Of a stretch of 64,000 nt of DNA, positions 45,566 through 56,553 are shown one piece after another. Made by a program: the position numbers and the translations under genes. Under the pieces are notes generated by a model, which was given only the letters and a program-made list of their open reading frames with translations, was not told the DNA's origin and ran no database searches. Numbering within the stretch: the first letter of the stretch is position 1; every line of letters starts with the position of its first letter. The stretch is from positions 28,663,949-28,727,948 of the forward strand of contig OY740774.1 in assembly GCA_963513935.1 (NCBI GenBank), given 5' to 3'. The DNA is from Aphrophora alni. Its lineage: Eukaryota; Arthropoda; Insecta; Hemiptera; Aphrophoridae.

Positions 45566-47439
45566 TTATATTTTTAATGTATTATAATGTCGTGCTACAT
45601 CGGCGTTCCTGTTTTGTTGGGAAAGTCAAACTATGTATCAAACTGGGGTAATCATATCTTGTTAAAATGGCTAAGTTGCAATAAAGCTTATAGGCTTGAC
45701 CACACATTTTACAATTTGTGTTATGTGCTGTTTCATTTATATTTAGAAAGTAAGTCCACGAAATAAATCTATATTGATTAACTCATTAAGAGCTGGTTAA
45801 CAAGAGTGTTGGTTGGTGTGACGGGGATAATGAAATTTAGATCTCAAAGGGTAAGGTCAAGGACATCTTCCTTGATTAGTTCTAATTTAGGTTAGGTTAG
45901 GTTAGGTTAGGTGACGTTAAGGTATTACGTGGTAAAAACCGTATTCACCACGTTTGTATATACCTGTGATTTATAGATTTTTATACAACACCTAAATCTT
46001 GCAGAGCTTATGTCTTTCTTTTCAATTTGTTTTTACGATATTTGAAAAATGTTCCAGTTTCATATTTCATCTGTTAAAACCAAACTATCTTTATTCTAAG
46101 ATAACTGCAGTATATTCATAGCCGGATTGTGACGAAGAAAATTGCATACTTTCATCTCACTTTACAAAACTTACGTTATGTATCGATAGGTCGTAACTAT
46201 GCACATCCTTAAGTTATACTTGCCGTCAGTTTCAAAACTATTTCGTTAAGAAGACAAATTCAAAGTATATACAAAAACTAGGTCACACCGAAACCGAGTC
46301 AGACAGCCATATTTTGATAGACTAAGTATTGATTGAATCAAGTTTAAGCAATATTTCACCAACTTTATTGATCATATGTATCACGAACCTGTCTCTTTGC
46401 TGTGTATTCTAGACCACTGAGAGATGAGGATTTAAGTCTTGTGATTTCAAATTGCATTTTAAGTTTTGATATTGTTTCATGGGGTGAGTTTAACCAGAGA
46501 GGAATGGGCACAAGGTTGTCAAATCTTAGTAATTTTAAAAATTTTATGTGAAACAAAATCTCTTTGCCAAATGAAAGAGACACACAAATATCCCACATTA
46601 TTAAATCACTTTGTTTTCAACAACTGTGCGACTGAACTAAAGGCTATGTCAATATTTCATGAATAGAATAGTAGTGAGGTAATTTAGTCACGTTCCTAAA
46701 TACAATGCCTTCAGAAATACAGTGTTAACGTCACTATTTAATAAATTATCTCATTGCTGCTATATGCATGACGCATTACTACAATATTTTAAATTGTGTT
46801 CTTGTCAAAAACTGTATAAAAAAGTCATGCGTAATGCATGAGGAGATTTAACCACTCCCTCCAATGTAACCACTGGCAGCACAGTCCAGTATTTGTAGTG
46901 CATTTAATGATAACCTAAATATAAATACAAGTAATATTTATAAAATAAAATGTAATTAAAATAGGAAATAAAGTTAAAGGAGATTGTTTGAAATATGGAT
47001 AAAAATAAAAGTATTTTAAATAACTTTATTCAGGAGCTAGGTATAATTTTGGGGGTGGGGTGACCCAGGAGTTAACCCCAAATGGTGTAACTCAATAATC
47101 TAGTTTTGGGTATAAAGATAAAATATGATCAAATTTACTTTAACACCGTACAGTCAAAGGTGATTAATTGTAGGTTAAAGAAGCCTGTTTTCTTTAAGTA
47201 TCTGTCTGGTGTTTTTGGACACGTATAAATGAATAGTAAGTATAGAAATGATACATTAGAAAAGACTACGCAGGGAAGTCGTTTGTTTGCCTGTATGTCG
47301 TCTGTGTTGTGCTCTAGAGTCCAGAGCAATGAACAATTTTAATCTAACTTCATTTGCGAGCATATTTTGACCATATTCGGGAACGTTCTTAAAATATTTT
47401 TGTTCGATAACAAAATGTTTACGGGTAGATCTCATAAAA
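45566..47439. other. Unassigned AT-rich DNA
   Basis: No supported gene. Overlapping open frames on both strands at 46,365-46,666 and 47,135-47,462 carry no recognisable domain. The interval contains the TTAGG tract at 45,887-45,911. Confidence 0.5.
45887..45911 (+). repeat. Interstitial (TTAGG)5
   Basis: Five perfect TTAGG units. TTAGG is the ancestral arthropod telomere repeat. A five-unit tract flanked by unrelated DNA is interstitial and does not mark a chromosome end. Confidence 0.9.
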
Positions 47440-48010
47440 ATATAAAATTTCAATTTTACCAAAATCAGCCTTAATGGTTTTGCTAAAATTTTGCAAATAT
47501 ATTTATCGCCATTTCTTCAAAAATGCGAGTTCTTGTAATGATAATTTTTTTTTAATTTAATTTTTTTTTTAACGGCCTTGGGTGCTGTTATAAAAAGACG
47601 AAAATTCACAAGATCGGCTCTCCCGAATTCATTCAAAAATTTTAGTAAATTATAGAAATAATGACCTAACTTGTAATAAATATCAAGTTATAAAAATATT
47701 CCGATCCAAAAACAATTGGCAGAAAAATAAATAAATAAAACCAAGCAGTAGTTATAAACTCCATTTTACTAAAAAAAACATTTTACGCTGAGATCGCGTT
47801 TATGGCAGAAGTGAAACAAATCTAGACTCTATTTATTTATATTTTTAAATGAAACCGTGGTTCATTTTCAATTTTCACATGTCTGAAAATTAACAATTAT
47901 CGACCGATATGTTTTGGCGACGATTAACTTTGTTTAGGGATGAGTGAGTAGAAAGTTTGTGCAATGTAACATCGCTTATTTTCAAACTAAGTTCATGAAG
48001 AATAAGAACT
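47440..48010 (+). repeat. Dispersed repeat T, copy 3
   Basis: The head TTTTACCAAAATCAGCCTTA, GGTTTTGCTAAAATTTTGC and TCGCCATTTCTTCAAAAATG, and the tail TTTAGGGATGAGTGAGTAGA with AAGTTTGTGCAATG, match 16.21-16.81 kb in order and spacing. Confidence 0.6.
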
Positions 48011-48533
48011 CAAATGAATTAAATTAAAAAAAAATAAATAAAAAATCATCGTATAAAAAATGAATGTATTTCATTTGTACAACAAAAATTTCTCAAAACT
48101 CTTTAGGAAGGTGAACGGATATTAATCTCAAGGACATTTACGAGAAAAAAGAAAGGTTTTATAACCATTAGAATTTACCCAATTTTTATCGTAAATACTA
48201 AGTAAAAATTAAACAAATCACAACTTATATTTGAAATTGACAAGCACCTTAGTAAACGCAGAAGATATATTGTTGATAGCAAACATTCGATTATCGAACA
48301 AAACCAATTTCACTAGCACTGATTTAACCATGGATTTACAGAACATTACAACCAAACATCCTCTTTGCATGGTACAAAGCTGTTCGGGGTAATTAATTCC
48401 CTTATCCATGTGAACATGATTGCGTTTCTATGTTCACACTTCCACGATCTCTCCGTTCATTGTATTACTCTACAATATTGTTTAACCTGAATTTATTACT
48501 GATTTTATTGGTTTGCGTTTCTTTTATTGATAT
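48011..48533. other. Unassigned AT-rich DNA
   Basis: No gene or repeat recognised. Confidence 0.5.
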
Positions 48534-48624
48534 TATATACAGAGAGTCCTTAGGAAGTGATAATTAAACCTTAGGAAGTGATTCTAGATATCAAAATAGA
48601 GAAAATAAGCTTCTCTCTCTCTTT

Positions 48625-48892
48625 TTTCCTTGTTGTTTAAAGGCGAAAAACCTCTCGATCATCATCGCCTTACATAAATAATTGAATGAAAAGACACAAA
48701 ACAAAGACCTCTAGTTTTAGAATATTCAAATATGGTCAGAGTCGAAAAACAACAACAGTTGGTCAAGAGAGTCTTGACAGGAGAGATAAAAGAAGGGATT
48801 TCACTCAAAACTACAAGAGAAAAGTGTACATCCAGCTGGGATACTTGGGATTGCCAACCCAGTACTTGCTTGAGATAAACCCCTCAAAGGTA
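48625..48892 (+). repeat. Repeat P, copy 5, with downstream A28
   Basis: This is the most complete P copy. In order it carries CCTTGTTGTTTAAAGGCGAA, TCGATCATCATCGCCTTACA, TTGGTCAAGAGAGTCTTGAC, GGAGAGATAAAAGAAGGGAT, AAAGTGTACATCCAGCTGGG, GGGATTGCCAACCCAGTAC and TTGAGATAAACCCCTCAAAG. An A28 run (48,924-48,951) starts about 30 bases after it, which suggests a retroposed 3' end. The open frame through it is not conserved in other copies. Confidence 0.75.
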
Positions 48893-48923
48893 GGAAATAA
48901 TTAGGTTTTACGTCTTTCTGCCT

Positions 48924-48951
48924 AAAAAAAAAAAAAAAAAAAAAAAAAAAA
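48924..48951 (+). repeat. Poly(A) tract, 28 bases
   Basis: An uninterrupted A28 downstream of repeat P copy 5, plausibly its retroposon tail. Confidence 0.95.
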
Positions 48952-49701
48952 CAGGATCTAACTGCAGAACGAATTGAGATATCCATAGCAAATTTTGCAA
49001 AATGTTTCATACTATTAGTTTACAACAATATCTGTTAAGTTTATATCTAACCGTTGCGGAATGGCATTCATTAAAACATTTTTTGTTGCAAATGACTATA
49101 AAACCGTTAATTTTACAAACTATTTACATACAAAATATTTAGTCTATCAACATTGTAATAACAAGATGATCTTTATTTTTATTGTATGTTGAAAGATGGT
49201 CGAGATATTGGTAAAAAACTAAATAAAGGATAGAATTCTTTGTAATAATTCACTAAAACACATGAGCTTCCAGCACTTAACAGTACCCATTTAAAATATT
49301 TATTAAAATCGACTTCTATGTACTGAACGGCCTAGAAAGCTCTTCTATATTCTTGTAAATTACCGAATTTAGCTATTTAACGATTTCTCCTTTGTTTCTT
49401 AACATACCATAAAAATACAATTTTTATATTTTTTAGCATTAAAAGGGCTAAATGTTGCGTATCTTGTAAATATTTTGTCAAACCGATGGTTTTCCAGATA
49501 TTATGTATTACAAATATAACAAACGCCTTTTTTCCATTTAAATAATAAATTATAAGATTTTTGGTAGGCATACTAATTACGAAACATTTTACAAAATTTA
49601 GATGCGATATTTTAATTAGTTCTGACTGTGTTTTTAAAATGTGTGTGATTGTGTTTTTAAAAGACAAAGAGACGAACGAACAACGAAATAATTTTTTGAT
49701 A

Positions 49702-50593
49702 TACGGGGTGTGTCAAAATGAATATAGGGGTTTTAAGGCTTTGTAGTATTTATTACATTTAACTTACAATCATAAATAATACATCAAATAAAAGAGCTAC
49801 TCAAACAGTTTTTCCTACAAGTATTCATTTTGAGCACCATTTGTCTCACTGTACACATCGAGTTCGTCCCAAACTTTAATCAGCGTGTCTGGAGTAATTG
49901 TTGCAACAACTCGTTCAATCCTGTAGGTCAGCTAGTAGACGTGGCACATACACAACATCCTTTATGTCCACTTAGGTGAGATATCGATTCGTCACTGGAC
50001 GACACGATCCAGAAAATCTTCATCAACATATCTTTTGCAAAGTTGGCAATAAACAGTAGACTATAGCTTTAGAGATTGTAATAACTGCAAACGATAAGGA
50101 CGTTTGCCAGTTGTAAGCCTCTCCTTAAAACTCTCCACTCAGACATCACTGGAATTGCTAATGCACGACTAGCTTCCCTAACTGATTTCTTGGGGCTACT
50201 CGTGAAAGACTCTCTCACTCGTTCTTCAGTCACTCTTGGTTGTCCTGTACTCTTCCTTTGCAAAAGCAGCCGGTGTCTTCAAACTGATGGTACCATCTAC
50301 GGATGCCATTATCACTTGGAGGATTATATTTGAATTTAATACGGAACGCACGTTGCACTGTAACTACAAATTGAATCCTTGCGAACTCTAAAACAAAAAA
50401 AATCTTTCTGTTCACTAGTCACCATCTTTGGTAATAGAGCTTTCTAACTGAAGACAGAGGAAACAGTGCATGGGCACAGGTGTACAAGAAAACTGTTGCT
50501 CTTTTGTTTGATGTATTATTACCAATTGTAAGTTGAATGTAATAAATATTACAAAGCCTTAAAACTCCGATATTCATTTTGAAACACCCGGTA
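49702..50593 (-). mobile_element. Mariner-like element, internally deleted (892 bp)
   Basis: Inverted ends of about 97 bp are clear. The left begins TACGGGGTGTGTCAAAATGA and the right, on the minus strand, TACCGGGTGTTTCAAAATGA. Both continue through GTTTTAAGGCTTTGTA, TATTTATTACATT and AATAATACATCAAA. A TA dinucleotide flanks each side (49,700-49,701 and 50,594-50,595), as expected for the TA target of Tc1/mariner elements. It encloses a broken transposase frame on the minus strand (49,815-50,425) and sits inside repeat Q element 1. Confidence 0.93.
49815..50425 (-). pseudogene. Mariner-like transposase pseudogene, DDE core deleted
   Basis: The start codon is at 50,425 (MVTSEQK), followed by a frameshift in a T-run near 50,400. 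The N-terminal helix-turn-helix region then reads VLEFARIQFVVTVQRAF and PPSDNGIRRWYHQFEDTGC. A second frameshift near 50,262 leads to SSPKKSVREASRALAI and WRVLRRGLQL, the second helix-turn-helix. A third near 50,105 leads to RPYRLQLLQ. The frame then reaches DEDFLDRVV and SSDESISHLSGH, where the Asp of SDE is the first catalytic residue of this family. Immediately after, at about 49,960-49,975, it jumps to DVVYVPRLLADLQD and the C-terminal ITPDTLIKVWDELDVY, ending at 49,815. The part carrying the second and third catalytic acids is missing. The family normally needs about 340-350 codons; here about 200 remain, with stops. It cannot encode an active enzyme but may be mobilised in trans through its intact ends (inference). 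Confidence 0.93.
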
Positions 50594-50683
50594 TAGTTAT
50601 TGGAAGGTTTTTCTTTCTTTTTTTTTATGTATAGAATCACTTCACAAAGTTTGGCACCATACTTACTGGACACTCTGTATATG

Positions 50684-52700
50684 AATACATTTCTGGAGGT
50701 GAAACTATCTTGATTTTTTTTTTATTATTTGAGAAATAACTTATAACCAGGATTAAAAAGTTCGTCATTCTGTCCACTGTGCAAAATTAAAGTGTAATAT
50801 AACGGTACGAGTGAAGCATAACTAGGTCGTCATTAAATGACAAAGACTGCAGCGAAACAAGTTTCTTACCTAATATATATTAATTTCAAATGAATAACTA
50901 ATTTTACATAAAACTTAAGTGATAAAATGTTGATTAATCTTCACACAGCTGGTGTAATCTATTGAAGTCTAGTTTCATCCTTATGTACGTAGAGCACTAA
51001 TAAGAATGTGTAGTTTTTGGTATCGAAAAATGTGTATACAATATGAAACCGGAAATGAACAGAGGATTAAGGAAGAAACAGAGTAACTTTTACTGATTTT
51101 CAGTAGCTAGTAAAAATAATCAAAAAAGTTCATGTAAATATAGGTCCAGAAACGAATAGTTTCTTGTACATAAACACAATATTAATTTTGGAAATAAAAT
51201 TGAGTTCAGATTTGGTAGACCCATTTTATTTATTTATTTTTTTTAATGTTACATTTTACAAGTATTCTAAAAGCAAAGAAATTATATTTTATATTTTCAA
51301 AATGACGGTTTTTAAACTATTGTTAGTAATTACGGTAGTATAAAAATTAATTTTTATTATTAAGACAATGCACAGGGAGTAGTTACCAAACAACTCAAAA
51401 AGTGATGAAATCGCTGACTCGTAAATGACTTATAATACATAAACGTAATTTAGTTGTTACTATTAGAAAAGTGTAGAAGTTATAACCACTGCTCTCCCGT
51501 TTCTAATTCGATCATTTCTCTCTTATTTTTGTGAAAGTATAATGAAATAAATTACCTTCCCTTTCGCTTTACAGAATAATACCGCAATATCTTCATCTCT
51601 CTCCCACGATTAATAGAAAACTTCCACTAACTAGACAGTAATACATGAGCCGTTTTTTCTTCTGTAGAACCGAAATGGGTTACTTTACATCATTTCCTAA
51701 GGGACCTCTTTACTGAAACAAGTGTCTAATATATCATCTAAAGCCCGTAAGCTTTTTGCATTGCTGGAGCGATGAAAACTACCCTAGAGGAGGTGGACAA
51801 TCTATTTGGCACTTTTTTATACGGATGTTTTGTTTTTGTTTAAATCGTTATAATTTTAACTTTTCCATGTATGTGTAGTATAGAAATGTTAATGTGATGA
51901 GGTAAAAAAGTAGTGAGTGTTTTGCTAAATCGTTTGTGGAATGATGTTTCAAATATTTATATTTCTCTACAGCTCAAACTAGATGAAATAGGGTACGTAC
52001 CCATGTTTTAGAAATATTTCGACAATTTTTCCTTCCTTTCTTTCTTTTTTTTTATTTTTATTTTTTTAATTTTTTTAATAATTGGGTTATTACTGGCCAT
52101 GCAATAACAATATATATTTAAAATTTTGTTTAAATCAGCGCTTACATGCTTATGGTAACTTTTCCTTTTAGCGATGTTTTATGAAGTAGCTTTCTCTACT
52201 TATGAAACGTGTTTTCTAAATCACAAGAGGATCTTAAATATGATATTTTTAATAAAATTAGTGCTTTATTTGTGCACAATTTATTCGCGTCTGTTTCTTT
52301 TGTTATAGCCTAAGGTTTCTGAAATGAGAACGAAAGGGGTGATACAAATTTGTGTGCAAAAACAAAGACAAGAGGTTTTTTGTTTTGTAATTATATTTTT
52401 ATTAATAATACCTTATTTTGTATCTAGACTTTCGGGAAAAAACAAATCATCCAGACTGTTATAGTGTCATATAAATAGATAGGGAGTCATTACGAAATTG
52501 CAGTATGTCAAAAATATTTTGATAGCATCAAAATATAGAACAGATCCAGTCAATATGTCTTTAAATTCTTTGATTTCTATCATGTGTCAGTGGGATTAGG
52601 TTTTTTATGTCAAATTTTATTACTGGTTCTGTGAAGAGTAGACTTCGTTAGTTGGGTGTAAACTAATACATCACACGACACAACAATATTCATATATAGG

Positions 52701-52753
<53 letters not shown>

Positions 52754-53400
52754 AGAAGTAACTATAATTCTACTGTACACAGGGACACCACACCGGTAGA
52801 AAAAAAAACAAAGTTAAACGCGTTATGGGTGGCTTGCTCCTTGCACTTTTATTGTTATTTATCATTTATTGGGACCACAGTGGTAGATATGTTCTACCTA
52901 TTGAAGTATATACATCCAGGAATAGTGATTTCCTTAAGTAAAATAATTTCGTTCACTAATGAGGGTGTGTGTAGTGGTCCAGTTTGTTGGAAGCAACAAA
53001 GATCCGACTATTATTTATATGTACATGTTACATAAAATATATATGATTAAATATTATGCTCATACTGGACGATATATAATGATATTTATTGAATAATAAG
53101 GGGAAAATCACTTGAATTATTTGAAAAGAACTAGAGTTCGCATTCATTTTCTGATTTTTAGGAATTATAAATTTAGTTTTCTTCAAAACTCCAGTGTCAA
53201 CTAAAAGGAAACTTACAATAAGTATTATCTTAAATTGGTTCTAGGCTCTGTGACATGGAGCTCAAGGTTTCCTACCTAAATAAAACAAAATGTAATTTAT
53301 TAAAGTCATCCGCGACTATTTTAATAAATTTTTCATCATAGTTGTACGTAAAGTCTCGCACCAAACGTATTGTTTAAAAAATCCGAGTCACGAAAAAATA
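50684..53400. other. Unassigned AT-rich DNA
   Basis: No gene recognised. It contains a repeat T head-like fragment at about 52,110-52,220 (TTAAATCAGCGCTTACATGC) and a TA microsatellite. Confidence 0.5.
52703..52751. repeat. (TA)n microsatellite
   Basis: About 24 perfect TA units, preceded by ATATAGGCC. Confidence 0.97.
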
Positions 53401-53439
53401 ATGCGCGCTGAAAAACCGCCCATACAATAATATTTTCTC

Positions 53440-53840
53440 TCTCGGTCAACCAATTTAATCAAACTTTGGTAAATGTTAATAAAACAAACCAAAATTCACA
53501 ACAATGTCGTTTACTGCCGACGGAGTCTTAATTAATTATAACAGTCCCCTTCAAACTTTGCTATAGGCAATTGAGGTACAGATTTCAATGCAGTATCAAT
53601 AGGATGCCTACTCTACCTGGTAACCTGTTGTATACCTGTTCACAACCCTCTCGCTCCCACTTCTCATTGTTCCCTTTTTACATCACCATTCCTCGCCCCC
53701 ACACCTCGGATCCTTTGTCTCTTATATTGACTTAATAAATCACAGGAAACAAGAGTCCTTACTTACTTAATGAATGGATAAATCTCATAATCAAAACAAA
53801 ATGTTGAATAAAGATTGAAGGTGTTAAAACAACGTTATTA
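53440..53840 (+). repeat. Dispersed repeat U, copy 2
   Basis: TTGTATACCTGTTCACAACC, CATTGTTCCCTTTTTACATC, TTTGTCTCTTATATTGACTT, AATAAATCACAGGAAACAAG, TTAATGAATGGATAAATCTC and GTGTTAAAACAACG are collinear with the reverse complement of 43.47-43.69 kb. The upstream part (53.44-53.62 kb) has a weak inverted match at 39.57-39.70 kb. Non-coding. Confidence 0.72.
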
Positions 53841-54439
53841 GATGAACAAATTATATTTAATAAATGCACATACATCCCGATGAAATTAAAATTTATTTTC
53901 TGCAAGTACTTACCCCAAAAGCAGTCCTTTGGATTGTAAAGCCATTTTATTTCATTACAGCTCTTTCAGTATAAGTTACCATCATCAGATTAATAATTTA
54001 AAAAAAGTGATACTAAAGTATATGTAAAGATATAGATTTTCGAAGTGTGGATGTTCTTTTTTTTCAATCATTTTAAAACCCCATAATATTAAGAAATTCA
54101 TTTTAACGTCGATTTTAAGCTTCACGTCAACGTTAAGCATCAAGAAGTTAAATTTACTAGATATTAAGAGAGTCATTTGTACAGGCTACAACTTAGGATT
54201 AGAAAAATTAGAATTAACTAACTCACAACTCCTTCAACCCTTGACCATGTCCTTTGAACCCTCCCCCTTCATTTAGTCAACTACCTGTAACAGAACTGAT
54301 GAAATAAAGATGACTACAAGACTCCAAAATTAATAAGAGGTACAGTAATAAAATAAAGACAATTATTCTTATAAACATATCTTTTAAAATGCTTTGTTGC
54401 CCGATTATCCATTCGTTCGTCTTCTTCCTTTTCCCCTTT
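53841..54439. other. Unassigned AT-rich DNA
   Basis: No gene seen. A C-rich stretch at about 54,225-54,290 weakly recalls the C-rich part of repeat U. Confidence 0.45.
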
Positions 54440-55235
54440 CAACTAAATATAACTACAGAACTAATCTAAACACCGACACCGAGTTTTTTCTGAATGTTTT
54501 ATGCTATTAGTTTGTATATAGTAGGCCTACTTAACATTTTAAAATGTATGATACGAAATATCAGGAAAATTATTAATGTACAAAATAGCCTTTTTAATGC
54601 TGAACAAAGGGATATATTTATTTTAATTTCATGTTGAAGGATAGTAAAGATATAAGTAAACTCTAAAAACAAGACTTCTTTATATTTTACTAGGACAAAG
54701 AAAAGCGTTTCTTAGACATCCAAGTACGACGGTCAGCGTAATAAGTATTTTAATTGATTGCTAACTGCCAGAATAAAAAGACAACTCTTGTTTGTTTCAC
54801 ATATTTCCAAATTCTTTTTTTCTTTTTCTTTTTTTTTTTTTTACCGATATCTCGGCTATTTTTCAACATTAAAAAAACAATACAAATATTATCTTGTTCA
54901 CGATTAAAAAGGCTTTATCGTGAGAATATTAAGCAAAATCAAGTAATTCAAGATATTTTCCATCAATAATTTTAAATTAACGTCATTTTACATCTGTTAG
55001 GTGAACAATTGTAAGATTTTGTGATGCCCTTCAAACTAAAAGCATTAGACATTCTGAAAATTTGTTATCCACATTTCACTTTGTTTTGGCGATATCTATT
55101 TTTGAAAAAAAAAAAAAAAACAAACAAACAAACAAAAAGTAAAATAATACATTGTAAAACATATGTCTAGAGCAAAGATTTTCTTTATTTTGATGTTCAG
55201 TTTGGCACCGTATTTACTGTAAACTCTGAATACGT
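54440..55235 (-). mobile_element. Repeat Q element 2
   Basis: The interior shares TTTTATGCTATTAGTTT-type sequence and then GTTGAAGGATAGTAAAGATA with Q element 1 (TTTCATACTATTAGTTT, GTTGAAAGATGGTCGAGATA). The right end, GTTTGGCACCGTATTTACTG then AAACTCTGAATA, matches the Q terminus. Within it, ACCGATATCTCGGCTATTTT at about 54,843 is an inverted partner of the GATAGTAAAGATAT segment, so the copy contains an internal inverted pair. The left end was not recognised. Confidence 0.5.
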
Positions 55236-55584
55236 AAAATAGAGAATTTTTTCTAATACAATTTCTGTTTTGATGTCCCTTAGTTAAAACACATTTGTTT
55301 TCGATGTATTTTTGTAGTCCAAACGGATAGACGAATTTTTATGGAATTTATTTTGACATAAAATATTATATCTTAAAACTTTGATTTGACTTTTAGTTAT
55401 ATCTCAAAATTTTAGTAATCATACCAAAAATTAAATATGTAATATTATCTAAATTGGTTAGAAGTAATTTAATAATATTTATTTATGTGGTACAAAGGAA
55501 CAAACAAATTTGATTAAATTTAATATTTTGACGTATTTTATACGACTTTAAAATTAAGATTTCAATTTGTTTTAACTTTAAATA

Positions 55585-55944
<360 letters not shown>

Positions 55945-55983
55945 CCCCTATATATATATATATATAAGAAAACACATACACAC

Positions 55984-56553
55984 ACAGGATGTTTCTTAAC
56001 ATCTTTCCTAAAATTCAGAATATTGTTTTATGGGTCAAAATAACTCAAAAACCGGTTTTTAGTACATCTATAAAGCGTGAGATCAACGATATGTATACCA
56101 AATATGGACTCGGTATCTAACTTATATCCAAAATTATATAGTTTTTTGTACAAAACACAAAATGACGGACAGACAGTAAACTAAATATTTTAGGAAACCA
56201 TAACCTGAAGTTTAGAACGTAGTTTGAACGTATATATGTTTGATCAAAATCGGTGACAAAAAGTTTGATTACAATTTATGTTGTAGCTCTTACCAACAAT
56301 TTGTATTATCACAAACGTTTCGGGAATTATCGACTAAAAAGTGAAAATGATGAGATTGTGTAGTACACTGCAAACTAACAGTATAACAGATTCTTCAAAT
56401 TTCAGTATCCGTTTTAAAATCTGTTCTCTATTTATAATAATTTAAATCACAAAAAGATTAAAAAAAGAGGTATTGTTAAACGTACGAACTTTTGTTTATT
56501 TTGATACTCACTTCCCAAAGTTTGACACACTATTTATTGAACTCCCTGTATAT
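55984..56553. mobile_element. Repeat Q-like element 3, about 570 bp
   Basis: The left end ACAGGATGTTTCTTAAC and the right end (minus strand TACAGGGAGTTCAATAAATA, then GTGTGTCAAACTTTGGGAAG) are inverted ACAGGnnGTT termini. The right end matches Q termini at 50.68 and 55.23 kb (CAAACTTTGnGAAGTGA). It abuts the CT microsatellite. The interior is non-coding and includes GTCAAAATAACTCAAAAACC, which is related to the terminus at 21.6 kb. Confidence 0.55.

Larger units (their letters stand above)
48534..50683. mobile_element. Repeat Q element 1, interrupted by nested insertions
   Basis: The left end TATATACAGAGAGTCCTTAG, with GAAGTGATTCTAGATATC, mirrors the right end (minus strand: CATATACAGAGTGTCCAG, TAAGTATGGTGCCAAAC, GAAGTGATTCTATACAT). 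The two termini lie about 2.15 kb apart. Between them are a repeat P copy (48.63-48.89 kb), an A28 run, and the mariner-like element (49,702-50,593). Without the mariner, the distance from the interior landmark CTAACTGCAGAACGAATTG to the right end is about 840 bp; the corresponding distance in Q copy 2 is about 780 bp. No Q-encoded protein was recognised, so Q is non-autonomous. Confidence 0.6.

Noticed and set aside
45887..45911. Chromosome end
   Set aside because: Only five TTAGG units, with ordinary repeat-rich DNA on both sides.
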